Assembly (NCBI RefSeq): GCF_900166985.1
Contig: NZ_FUZK01000003.1
Span: forward strand, 1 to 64,000
Direction of reading: 5' to 3'
Source: Acholeplasma oculi
GTDB lineage: Bacteria > Bacillota_I > Bacilli_A > Acholeplasmatales > Acholeplasmataceae
DNA: 64,000 nt
Part shown: piece by piece, positions 1 to 6,981 of the stretch
How positions within the stretch are numbered: position 1 is the stretch's first letter
Layout: each line of letters begins with the position of its first letter
Notes under the pieces: generated by a model
What the model saw: the letters and a program-made list of their open reading frames with translations, nothing else
Databases searched by the model: none
Told to the model about the DNA's origin: nothing
Made by a program: the position numbers and the translations under genes

Positions 1-2
1 TT

Positions 3-137
3 GTAGCTGTATTCAATTTTGTCATCGATGTCTTTGTAAATATTTGGAATTTCATTGTTGGTATTTGGAATTGGGTTGTTGGTTTGTTTCAAGCTTCTGA
101 AGAGGTAGCATTTGCTTATCTTATTAGAAGATACTAA
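3..137 (+). CDS. C-terminal end of a small phage membrane protein (partial)
   Basis: An open frame runs in from the left edge and stops at 135-137, giving 44 residues. They form a hydrophobic, Trp- and Phe-rich segment (IWNFIVGIWNWVVGLF) followed by a short tail ending in IRRY. The stop lies 18 bases before the next start, so the gene sits in the same operon as the virion-type genes downstream. A short hydrophobic protein just before a large signal-peptide protein and an assembly ATPase is where filamentous phages carry coat or membrane-anchored virion proteins. That role is inferred; the N-terminus is outside the window. Confidence 0.6.
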   Translation, partial: VAVFNFVIDVFVNIWNFIVGIWNWVVGLFQASEEVAFAYLIRRY

Positions 138-154
138 AAATAGGAGGTTTCTCC

Positions 155-1843
155 ATGGTTAAAAAATTATTTATATTCATGATGTTGGTGGTCAGTGCGT
201 TTGCACTGACTATCAATACTTCTACATATGCATTAAACGATTGGGAATTAAATGAGGACGGTTATCATTATTACACTCAAAGTCTTCAATTTGGGAATAC
301 GATAAACATTGCAGTTGATCCAACAGATGTTTTAGAAATTTTTGACTACAATTTAAACATTTATATCGTTCCTAAATCAACATCAGGTATTGCACAAAAA
401 CAAGTTAAGATTACTTTTGATTATGATGATGTACCTGGTTATTTTGGGCTTTATTATGAGTATGCAGATAAATCATATCTTGCAATATCTTTTGTATCCA
501 ATCAAGCTGTAGAAATCAAAGTGAGAAAGCTATCTGATATTACAAATATCCCTGATGATGATTTGATTGACGTCGCTTCTTTACCTCAAACTAAAAATGA
601 AGGTAATTTCCTTATGGATGTTGGCCATGTTAATTTTTCTGTCCAGGATAGAAAGGTTTTAATCACAATAACATATTTTGGAACGCATAAAATCATTTAT
701 GATCTGGATGCTGAAACTGATATGAGTTTGTTTGATACAACTGAAGCTTACTATGTGAATTTATCCGGAGACAATCCACAAATCTACATCAATAATTCGA
801 ATAATTATTATCTAAAAGATATGTTATCCAATGTTTCAAAATCATTTGTTAAGCATACGATATGGAATCTAAAAAACAATGAACTTACACATGTGAACGA
901 GTATGAAGCTTACACTTACATTAAACAAAATAATGAAGGTGTTTTGATTGCATATTTTTATACAGATGCGTTTGTCATGGATAGAATTTTGACTGCAGAA
1001 CTTGCATATACATCAAGAGTTAGAACGGATAAATTTGGATTTATAACGGAGTATACTGAGTGGAATAGACGACAATTCAATTACACATCAGATGATGCAC
1101 TTTCGTATTTAAACCTAAGTGTTGATTGGAACTTGCTTGTACCTGGTTGGGGGTTACATTCACTTGGTATTAATCCTTTAACTGCAGTAACAATACCTAG
1201 GATTGATGTAGTTAACTTCTCAAATATGACAAACTATAACATTACTCAAAATGAAGTTAAAACATACTTTGAGAGTCTTTACGATTCATTTGAAAACAAT
1301 ATCCAGGAGGATTCCTATAAGTTATTTGCTTTTGCACTCTCAGACGGTGCATTAATTGATACCGGAATTGTTAAGATGCAAACAGAAATTTATAACAATA
1401 AGAATAATCCGGAAGATCCTCACAATTTTCAAGTCTTTAAAATCATTTATGAAACAAATGGTCATATTTATCAAACTGTAGGTGAAGACATCGATGTCGT
1501 TATAGATACTGACCCAGACATCTCAACACCAGATAATATCTTTACTTCTATAGAACAACTACTGAAGATGTTTACCGATTTCCAAACATTCATTGCTTCT
1601 GTAGATTGGAATAATGCATTTACAATCATTATTGCTGTAGGTATTGGTATTGTTGGTCTTATGTTATTAAACCCTCTCATATTGATTATTAAGCTTATAT
1701 TTGGAGGGATTAGACTTGCCTTCCTGGGCGTGATAAATCTATTCAAGATTATCTTTAAAATACCAGGACAATTATTCAATTTATTAAAACTATTATTTAT
1801 CCCTAAAAAGAAAACCAAATATAAAAGGAGTTATAGAAGATGA
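155..1843 (+). CDS. Filamentous-phage minor coat / adsorption-type protein
   Basis: A 562-aa protein with a cleavable-looking signal peptide (MVKKLFIFMMLVVSAFA, residues 1-25), a long polar, Asn/Asp/Tyr-rich extracellular region (about 26-485), one strong membrane segment (about 487-515) and then amphipathic helices with the basic tail LFIPKKKTKYKRSYRR. This pIII-like layout, directly upstream of a Zot-type ATPase, suggests the virion tip or host-attachment protein of a plectrovirus. The start is set by AGGAGG at 142-147. The stop overlaps the next start as ATGA (1840-1843). No enzymatic motif was seen; the role is inferred from topology and position. Confidence 0.7.
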   Translation: MVKKLFIFMMLVVSAFALTINTSTYALNDWELNEDGYHYYTQSLQFGNTINIAVDPTDVLEIFDYNLNIYIVPKSTSGIAQKQVKITFDYDDVPGYFGLYYEYADKSYLAISFVSNQAVEIKVRKLSDITNIPDDDLIDVASLPQTKNEGNFLMDVGHVNFSVQDRKVLITITYFGTHKIIYDLDAETDMSLFDTTEAYYVNLSGDNPQIYINNSNNYYLKDMLSNVSKSFVKHTIWNLKNNELTHVNEYEAYTYIKQNNEGVLIAYFYTDAFVMDRILTAELAYTSRVRTDKFGFITEYTEWNRRQFNYTSDDALSYLNLSVDWNLLVPGWGLHSLGINPLTAVTIPRIDVVNFSNMTNYNITQNEVKTYFESLYDSFENNIQEDSYKLFAFALSDGALIDTGIVKMQTEIYNNKNNPEDPHNFQVFKIIYETNGHIYQTVGEDIDVVIDTDPDISTPDNIFTSIEQLLKMFTDFQTFIASVDWNNAFTIIIAVGIGIVGLMLLNPLILIIKLIFGGIRLAFLGVINLFKIIFKIPGQLFNLLKLLFIPKKKTKYKRSYRR

Positions 1844-1959
1844 TTACTGCACTTGTTATTTATCTATTCACATTACCAGTTAGAATCCTCAAAGGATTAC
1901 ACAAAGCATTTCATGCACTATTCATACCTAAGGCCAAACCTAAAAAACGAGGTCGATAA
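1840..1959 (+). CDS. 39-aa phage membrane peptide with basic tail
   Basis: A 39-codon gene begins inside the stop of the 562-aa gene (ATGA) and ends inside the start of the ATPase gene (TAATG), behind a good ribosome site AAAAGGAG (1823-1830). The peptide has one hydrophobic helix (ALVIYLFTLPVRIL) and ends in ALFIPKAKPKKRGR. That tail resembles the end of the preceding 562-aa protein (LFIPKKKTKYKR). The overlaps on both sides and the ribosome site make it very likely a real translated gene. Its function is unknown; a small membrane-bound virion or assembly component is an inference. Confidence 0.75.
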   Translation: MITALVIYLFTLPVRILKGLHKAFHALFIPKAKPKKRGR

Positions 1960-2882
1960 TGACTGTTACTAAAAAGTTGGCCTTGACTGTTGATGAGATA
2001 TCAGAGTTTAACTATAAGCTTGATAGATCTATTACGAAAGGTATATCAAAGTTCATTTTAAAATATAACGATTTTGTCATGGATGAAAGAGTTTATGAAC
2101 CTATTAGATACTTAACCAAGCCTTTACATAAAATATGGATTGGTGCTTGGTTAAGGAATCTAAGAAAGTCATATGAGGATTATCCATTCAATAAGCCTGG
2201 TGTATATGTTTGTGTTGGAGAACCTGGATCAGGTAAATCCTCACTCGCCATGGAGATTATGACAAGACTACTTGTAAAGACCGGTAAAGGATCATATATC
2301 AACACTGCAATCGAAGTCCCTAGAGTTGATGAAAAAACATTTAGAAAATATCTACATCATCCTAGGTTTGAAATTACAGACTTTTTCGATAAAGGGGAGA
2401 TTGTTGCATATCCAAATCATTTTCAATTTGCATCGATGCATATTGATGAAGCTCATATGCTTTGGAACTATCGACAAAACCAATCCGATGAGTACATGAA
2501 AACTTTTAAACCCTTCATGAAATATGCAGTAGGGGTTAGACATTATATCAAATATATCTTTTTATATACTCAAATGGAAAAAGTCGATACGCAGTTGATG
2601 AGCTTAGGCCAAAAGAACTTCTTTGAGGTTCAAGTTAGAAAAGGATTTAATTACGCCTTATGGTTAATAAATGGACGATTTGAAACAACAATACTCGGTT
2701 GGGATTTAACATTCTTTAATATGCAATCAAATGGTTCAGGTGGTTGGGTTAAGCATCCATACAAGCAATACTTCTTACCTAGAACGTTTGACCTGGCGTT
2801 CTTTGATACATTCAACTTAAGAAGTAATTTAGGGTCAGTAAAATTTGATAATAGATTTAAAACGGAGGTAGTGAAACGATGA
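1959..2882 (+). CDS. Zot-like phage assembly ATPase
   Basis: A 307-aa P-loop protein of the Zot/pI family that drives membrane extrusion of filamentous phage. The Walker A motif is GEPGSGKSS (about residues 87-95) and the Walker B-like segment is MHIDEAHMLW (about 161-170). A stretch near 180-205 (VGVRHYIKYIFLYTQ) fits the usual sensor region of the family. Unlike many Zot proteins it shows no obvious single membrane helix. It overlaps its upstream neighbour by one base (TAATG) and its downstream neighbour by four (ATGA), so all are probably translationally coupled. The family call is firm; this gene is the main evidence for an inovirus/plectrovirus prophage. Confidence 0.85.
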   Translation: MTVTKKLALTVDEISEFNYKLDRSITKGISKFILKYNDFVMDERVYEPIRYLTKPLHKIWIGAWLRNLRKSYEDYPFNKPGVYVCVGEPGSGKSSLAMEIMTRLLVKTGKGSYINTAIEVPRVDEKTFRKYLHHPRFEITDFFDKGEIVAYPNHFQFASMHIDEAHMLWNYRQNQSDEYMKTFKPFMKYAVGVRHYIKYIFLYTQMEKVDTQLMSLGQKNFFEVQVRKGFNYALWLINGRFETTILGWDLTFFNMQSNGSGGWVKHPYKQYFLPRTFDLAFFDTFNLRSNLGSVKFDNRFKTEVVKR

Positions 2883-3310
2883 ACCAAGATATATGGTTTC
2901 AAATATTTGAATATACACTCATGGGTGCTTTTATTGTAATTGCTTCTACACTGATATTTCTTCTAGGTATGTTTATTTTTGCAACAGCTATGTACATATT
3001 TCCAGCCAAGCAAGTTAAGATTGATTTAAAGAAAATTGCTGAGACAGAAATTGAATCCAGGATATATCTGGATGAGTATCAATTCACGATAGCAAACCAA
3101 CACTTTAATGAAAAAATTGAAGAGAAAGAAAAACAACTTAAGAATATTGAAAATCAAATCAGGAGTAAAGCTGCAGCATTAAAAAGTATAGATGCAAAGC
3201 TTCAAACTGAAACAAGTTCTAAAGGTAAAAAAGGATCTAAAAAGAAAATAGAACCTATTCTAAAAGATGTCGATATATCTGATGATACAAATGAGGATGA
3301 AGTGATTTAG
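2879..3310 (+). CDS. Phage membrane-anchored coiled-coil protein
   Basis: A 143-aa protein with one N-terminal membrane segment (about residues 13-40), a helical charged region rich in Glu, Lys and Gln (about 50-115, coiled-coil-like), and a Ser/Lys-rich then acidic tail. It overlaps the Zot-type ATPase gene by ATGA and so belongs to the same assembly operon. A role as partner of the assembly ATPase at the membrane (the place of pXI/pIV-like factors in other filamentous phages) is a guess from position and topology. No recognisable family. Confidence 0.6.
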   Translation: MNQDIWFQIFEYTLMGAFIVIASTLIFLLGMFIFATAMYIFPAKQVKIDLKKIAETEIESRIYLDEYQFTIANQHFNEKIEEKEKQLKNIENQIRSKAAALKSIDAKLQTETSSKGKKGSKKKIEPILKDVDISDDTNEDEVI

Positions 3311-3312
3311 TT

Positions 3313-3334
3313 TATATATACTTTAGTATATATA
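3313..3334. repeat. AT-rich inverted repeat between phage genes
   Basis: TATATATAC (3313-3321) and GTATATATA (3326-3334) form a perfect 9-bp inverted repeat with a TTTA loop, directly after the stop of the coiled-coil protein gene. It may be a weak terminator or processing hairpin separating the assembly genes from the two basic-protein genes. It lacks a clear T-run. Confidence 0.4.
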
Positions 3335-3401
3335 TAAATACTATTATCCGGAAGTTGAAATATCACACACAACAAAATTTTAAACCCTAGGAGGAATACA
3401 C

Positions 3402-3581
3402 ATGGGATTATTAAAAAAGAAAGTAACAGCATCTAAACGTAAGACGAAAACATCAAAAAAACCTACAGTTAAAAAACAATCTTCTTATGATGAATATAAC
3501 GCACGTATCAGAGTTAATAATAATACTGGTAAATCTGAATTGATATCAATTCGTAAAGCACAAAAGAAGTCGAGTAAATAA
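3402..3581 (+). CDS. 59-aa Lys-rich phage protein
   Basis: A 59-codon gene with a strong ribosome site (AGGAGGA, 3389-3395). The N-terminal half is extremely basic (GLLKKKVTASKRKTKTSKK) and the C-terminal half is mixed polar (YDEYNARIRV...). It is followed after 2 bases by another basic-protein gene, so both are probably translated from one message. A DNA-binding or virion DNA-compaction role would fit a single-stranded DNA phage, but this is an inference from charge only. No known family recognised. Confidence 0.65.
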   Translation: MGLLKKKVTASKRKTKTSKKPTVKKQSSYDEYNARIRVNNNTGKSELISIRKAQKKSSK

Positions 3582-3583
3582 AC

Positions 3584-4084
3584 ATGAAATTACTTAAGTC
3601 TAATATTAAACAACTAACAAGTAATCGATTAAATCCTCATAAATTTTCAAAGAAAAAGAAGGTTCAAACTCTATACAAAAAGAGAAATCCAACTCACTCA
3701 GGAGAAATATATTTCATGCATCCTTCTCATCTAGTTCCTAAAGGAGAAATGAAAAAGTATATGAAGAAAAAGGGTAATGCTAATCCTAGACCTGTAGCTA
3801 TCATTAAAGCAAATCACGATAAGACTGCTAAAGTCGCTCAAATATATGGCACTCCAGGTAATCCTAAAAATATTACACAGAAAAAGAGAATTAAACTTCA
3901 TCAAACAAATCTGAAAAAAAGTAGTTGGATTGATACTAATGATAAGGATATATCAGAGAAAACCAAGAAAAAATTCAAAGTTGGCGTGTCACCTCTGAAC
4001 AAGAAAAAAGGTATTGTACATCCTAATGATATGAAACGTAGAGATAAAATATCTGGTATAAACAAACAAAAAAAGCTGACTTAG
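3584..4084 (+). CDS. 166-aa basic phage protein, unknown function
   Basis: A strongly basic 166-aa protein with many KKK clusters and a central, more ordered-looking stretch (about residues 45-90: EIYFMHPSHLVPKG, then RPVAIIKANHD, then KVAQIYGTPG). It starts 2 bases after the 59-aa gene and has no convincing ribosome site of its own, so it is probably translated by reinitiation. It is the last gene before a terminator. No signal peptide or membrane segment. A virion core, DNA-binding or toxin-like role cannot be decided from the sequence. Confidence 0.6.
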   Translation: MKLLKSNIKQLTSNRLNPHKFSKKKKVQTLYKKRNPTHSGEIYFMHPSHLVPKGEMKKYMKKKGNANPRPVAIIKANHDKTAKVAQIYGTPGNPKNITQKKRIKLHQTNLKKSSWIDTNDKDISEKTKKKFKVGVSPLNKKKGIVHPNDMKRRDKISGINKQKKLT

Positions 4085-4096
4085 TTGACAGCTTTT
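4072..4096 (+). terminator. Rho-independent terminator of the phage operon
   Basis: AAAGCTG (4072-4078) pairs with CAGCTTT (4089-4095) around a 10-base loop, and the stem runs into a T-run. The upstream arm lies within the last codons of the 166-aa gene. A-runs on the other side could also allow function on the minus strand. Confidence 0.8.
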
Positions 4097-4191
4097 TTCC
4101 ATCAGTTAAACTGACGACCCAGATATTTGGGGGTAGGGACTGGATACCCATGTATCAGTATCTTATAACAATGTTATATTTTTGTCAAGCC

Positions 4192-4220
4192 AAGTTATCC
4201 ACATATTTTGTGGAAAACTT
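4192..4220. repeat. 29-bp near-perfect palindrome containing a DnaA box
   Basis: Arms AAGTTATCCACA (4192-4203) and TGTGGAAAACTT (4209-4220) differ from perfect symmetry at one position and flank TATTT. The left arm contains TTATCCACA (4195-4203), an exact DnaA-box consensus. The size, 12-5-12, is close to a Xer dif site (11-6-11), but the arms do not clearly match known dif arms. Confidence 0.6.
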
Positions 4221-4224
4221 CATG

Positions 4225-4252
4225 TTGCTTTTGTAAGGCTGTCAAGTATAAT
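4225..4252 (+). promoter_or_regulatory. Probable promoter of the recombinase gene
   Basis: TTGCTT (4225-4230) and TATAAT (4247-4252) are separated by 16 bp. The -10 is embedded in the perfect palindrome AAGTATAATATACTT (4244-4258), so a repressor binding there would block transcription. The transcript would start about 45 bases before the recombinase start codon and include the GGTTGGCCAACC and CCTTTC/GAAAGG hairpins, the second of which overlaps the ribosome site. Confidence 0.55.
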
Positions 4253-4303
4253 ATACTTTGTATACGGTTGGCCAACCTTTCAAAAATTGAAAGGGATAAC
4301 ACA

Positions 4304-5170
4304 ATGAATATAAACAAATCAATAATGAACTATTATGAACTAACCAAATCTAGCTATGAAAATAGCACCAATCAATATCACTTAAGGATAGTAAATCATA
4401 TAATAAATGCATGTGATGCACTTAAGATAAAAAAATTGGAAAAAGTTGATATAAATGTTGGATATAAAATAATAACCTATTTAAAAAATAACACTTCAAA
4501 TGGTAATAACTCTATAAAGAAAATCATTAACTATTTGCGTAAAGTGATGCAGCATTATAGGATAACCACTTCCATCGTTGATCTACCCCATTTACCTAGT
4601 GACACTAAGCCTTTTGAGAGGTTCTATCATGATGATTTAAAACTAATCATAGATTATGTTAAAAATCTTAATTCAAGTAAAAATAGTCTTGTCTATAAAA
4701 CTCTTTTGTTTCTTTTACTGGATTCTGGATTAAGAATCTCAGAAGCTTTATCCATAAAAATCAAAGAAATAGATTTTAGAAATAGAATGATATCAGTATA
4801 CTCAGGTAAAACTAGAAAACATAGGTATGCTCCTTTCTCTGATTTTTCATATAACTTTTTAATTCAATTAGTTCAAATACAATCTGATAGAATTTATCTT
4901 TTCCATAATTTTATTAAAGACAGATTGATTAATAAAAATGATATAAAATTATTCTACAGAAGACTTAAATCTAAACTAAAAATTGAGAGAATTCATACAC
5001 ATCGTTTTAGAAAAACATTTGCATCCATATTAATAGAGAATGGTTTAAACATAGACGATCTGCAAAAGTTATTTGATCACTCCAGGATAGAAACTACAAT
5101 TAAATACGTCCAACATGATGAAAAGCGAGCACTCAAAGAATACAGATTATATAATGATTGGGGAGTATAA
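4304..5170 (+). CDS. Tyrosine recombinase / phage integrase (XerC/D-like)
   Basis: A 288-aa tyrosine recombinase with an N-terminal core-binding helical domain (about 1-110) and a full catalytic set: Arg in SGLRISEAL (near 144), Lys in SGKTRKHR (near 169), HTHRFRKT (near 231), His in FDHSR (near 258) and Tyr in KYVQHD (near 268). The start at 4304 is chosen because GAAAGGGA lies 8 bases upstream; the frame is open further upstream but from a TTG without a ribosome site. It probably integrates the neighbouring filamentous phage, though it could belong to the adjacent restriction island. A Xer-size protein fits dif-like integration. Confidence 0.85.
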   Translation: MNINKSIMNYYELTKSSYENSTNQYHLRIVNHIINACDALKIKKLEKVDINVGYKIITYLKNNTSNGNNSIKKIINYLRKVMQHYRITTSIVDLPHLPSDTKPFERFYHDDLKLIIDYVKNLNSSKNSLVYKTLLFLLLDSGLRISEALSIKIKEIDFRNRMISVYSGKTRKHRYAPFSDFSYNFLIQLVQIQSDRIYLFHNFIKDRLINKNDIKLFYRRLKSKLKIERIHTHRFRKTFASILIENGLNIDDLQKLFDHSRIETTIKYVQHDEKRALKEYRLYNDWGV

Positions 5171-5173
5171 TAA

Positions 5174-5200
5174 AAAATGAAGGTTTTTAGCCTTCATTTT
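5174..5200 (+). terminator. Terminator after the recombinase gene
   Basis: AAAATGAAGG (5174-5183) pairs perfectly with CCTTCATTTT (5191-5200) around TTTTTAG, four bases after the recombinase stop. The symmetric A/T flanks could also serve the convergent nuclease gene on the minus strand. Confidence 0.85.
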
Positions 5201-5261
5201 CTATTGTTAAGATATTTCACTGTTTTCAATATTAAATGTAATATTTATTAGATTATGTTTC

Positions 5262-6980
5262 CTATTTTATAAACTTCTTAAACACTGTTTCTGTAAAAAC
5301 CGTTGCTATTTTTTTACCTCTTTCAACAATATATTCAGGTGTAATAGTTTCCTGTCTGCTTAGATTATCATTAAAAATATTACTAAAGATACTTACATAA
5401 GGATTACTAATGATTTCTGTTTTTTTACCGATAACTCCATCTTTTGTCTCCCAAATTTTGTTAGAAATACTCTGGTTTACTTTCTTTGATAGTAACAAGA
5501 AATTTCCAAATCCATATATTATTCCTTCTCCATTATCTTTAATTTCATCTTTCCAAAAAGGATATTCTTTAGTCCATCTTGTATATTCTTGAGGTACAAT
5601 ATGCTCTAAATCTGTACCTTTATTACCAATTACGAATGCACTATCACTCTTGATTTTATATAAAGCAGTAAGTACAAATAATGCTTTCCCGGTCTTATTA
5701 TCAAATGATATGCTTGGATCAATTATTTTATCATATGTGTTTGTATCTTTTTCTAAACCTTCAAAAATATCTTCTTTGTTCTCTAATATGTTTTGTAAAA
5801 TGACTGCTAAGCCATGTTTAGTAGTTCCAGGTGATTGTCTAACTATATTATTTTGTAAGATAATGTATGTCAAAATTTCTATAGTTTTTTCTGATACTTT
5901 TTTGTCAGTGATACCATTCATTTCACTTAAAGCAATAAAAAGAGGATAAATTTGCTTAATAGCTGTTATTGAAACGATTGTGTTTATTGCTCTGAAGTTC
6001 TCATTATCATCATATATTAATCCATATAGTACTTCTAACCTTGATATAATTTTTTCTATATATGACTTTGATTCAGGGTCTCTAAGTTTTTTATTAATAA
6101 ATGTAAATACCTTAGCTGTAGTAATTACAAATTGTTCAACTTGCACAGCATAAAGTAAATATGAATCAATAATCTCAGACTTTTTAACTTTATCATCAAA
6201 TTTATTGTAGATATGATCCCACTTATAAATAATGCTTTTTTTATCCTTGAATATTTGATGGACTCTTGCATGTAATAATTGTGAAATACTTAGGGGCTTT
6301 CCAGTAGAATTAGTACTATAAAATAAGCCTTCAGCATCTGAGTCATTTTTGGCATCTAGAATAAGCATCTCAATTTTTTTCGTAAGAATATCATATAGTT
6401 TATCTAATACCTCTTCATTATCAATTTTATTAATCCAACTTGAAATGAGTTTAAAGGCTTGTTCTAATAAACTATTATTTTTCTTCTTAGTACTTGAAAA
6501 ACCCAAAATATATTCAAGTGCATCTCTATCTCTTGGTTGAACTGTAATTCTAACCTCATCAATATACTCATCACTACTATTTCTACTTGTGAAAGTATAT
6601 GCTTGTTTTAAAACTTCAATCTTTTTCTTATACTTTATGTCATGTGTAGCATTATATTTTTCCAGAAATTTGCTTGATGCAGCTTTGCAAAATAGAATGT
6701 AAGTTAATATTCTTTGTTGACCATCATATACATAAGTAAGATTATCATTTTGATAAAATATACCTTGTCCAATTGCAATATTTATTTCATTATTATCAAT
6801 TTCATCTAATCCTGAAAACTCTAACATTTGAGATATATCAGCATAAAAATCTTCAATATGCTCTGCTTCCCATGCATAAGGTCTTTGTACTGTAGGAATT
6901 TCCAGTTTACCTTCTTTTAGATGTTGAAATAGACTTCGATAGGTAGGGTGTTGCATTTTTTTGGTGTTGATAATTGGCAT
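5262..6980 (-). CDS. DUF262-DUF1524 (GmrSD-type) nuclease of a restriction island
   Basis: A 572-aa single-chain GmrS-GmrD-like protein. The N-terminal DUF262 (ParB/Srx-like NTPase) motifs are IPTVQRPYAWE (29-39) and VYDGQQR (84-90). The C-terminal DUF1524 HNH nuclease has LEHIVPQ (458-464) and GFGNFLLL (about 490-497). Known GmrSD enzymes are modification-dependent type IV nucleases using NTP. The start at 6980 is chosen because GAAAGAGGA stands before it and the gene then begins 1 base after the previous stop; an in-frame upstream ATG at 7022 lacks a ribosome site. Last gene of a methyltransferase-containing operon, suggesting the nuclease arm of a modification-linked defence system. Target and cofactor are unknown. 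Confidence 0.85.
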   Translation of the reverse strand: MPIINTKKMQHPTYRSLFQHLKEGKLEIPTVQRPYAWEAEHIEDFYADISQMLEFSGLDEIDNNEINIAIGQGIFYQNDNLTYVYDGQQRILTYILFCKAASSKFLEKYNATHDIKYKKKIEVLKQAYTFTSRNSSDEYIDEVRITVQPRDRDALEYILGFSSTKKKNNSLLEQAFKLISSWINKIDNEEVLDKLYDILTKKIEMLILDAKNDSDAEGLFYSTNSTGKPLSISQLLHARVHQIFKDKKSIIYKWDHIYNKFDDKVKKSEIIDSYLLYAVQVEQFVITTAKVFTFINKKLRDPESKSYIEKIISRLEVLYGLIYDDNENFRAINTIVSITAIKQIYPLFIALSEMNGITDKKVSEKTIEILTYIILQNNIVRQSPGTTKHGLAVILQNILENKEDIFEGLEKDTNTYDKIIDPSISFDNKTGKALFVLTALYKIKSDSAFVIGNKGTDLEHIVPQEYTRWTKEYPFWKDEIKDNGEGIIYGFGNFLLLSKKVNQSISNKIWETKDGVIGKKTEIISNPYVSIFSNIFNDNLSRQETITPEYIVERGKKIATVFTETVFKKFIK

Positions 6981-6981
6981 A

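Larger units (their letters stand above)
4098..4294. other. Palindrome-rich intergenic region, candidate phage origin or attachment region
   Basis: About 200 bases hold seven short inverted repeats: TCAGTTAAACTGA (4102-4114), ACCC/GGGT (4117-4134), GATAC-ccat-GTATC (4143-4156), a DnaA-box palindrome (4192-4220), AAGTATAATATACTT (4244-4258), GGTTGGCCAACC (4266-4277) and CCTTTC/GAAAGG (4276-4294). It lies between the phage structural operon and the recombinase gene. Filamentous phages concentrate hairpins in their origin/packaging intergenic region, so this is the best candidate here. No Rep gene is inside the window, and the attachment-site alternative remains open. Confidence 0.5.

Noticed and set aside
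1471-1818. Minus-strand open frame of 115 codons opposite the phage 562-aa gene
   Set aside because: It overlaps a strongly supported gene, has no ribosome site or recognisable domain, and reads as the antisense of the membrane region.
4195-4203. DnaA box as part of the chromosomal origin
   Set aside because: A single box, with no dnaA, dnaN or other origin genes nearby and phage genes around it; a phage-related role is more likely.
4208-4303. Upstream extension of the recombinase from a TTG at 4208
   Set aside because: It would run through the promoter and palindromes and has no ribosome site; the ATG at 4304 has GAAAGGGA at the proper distance.
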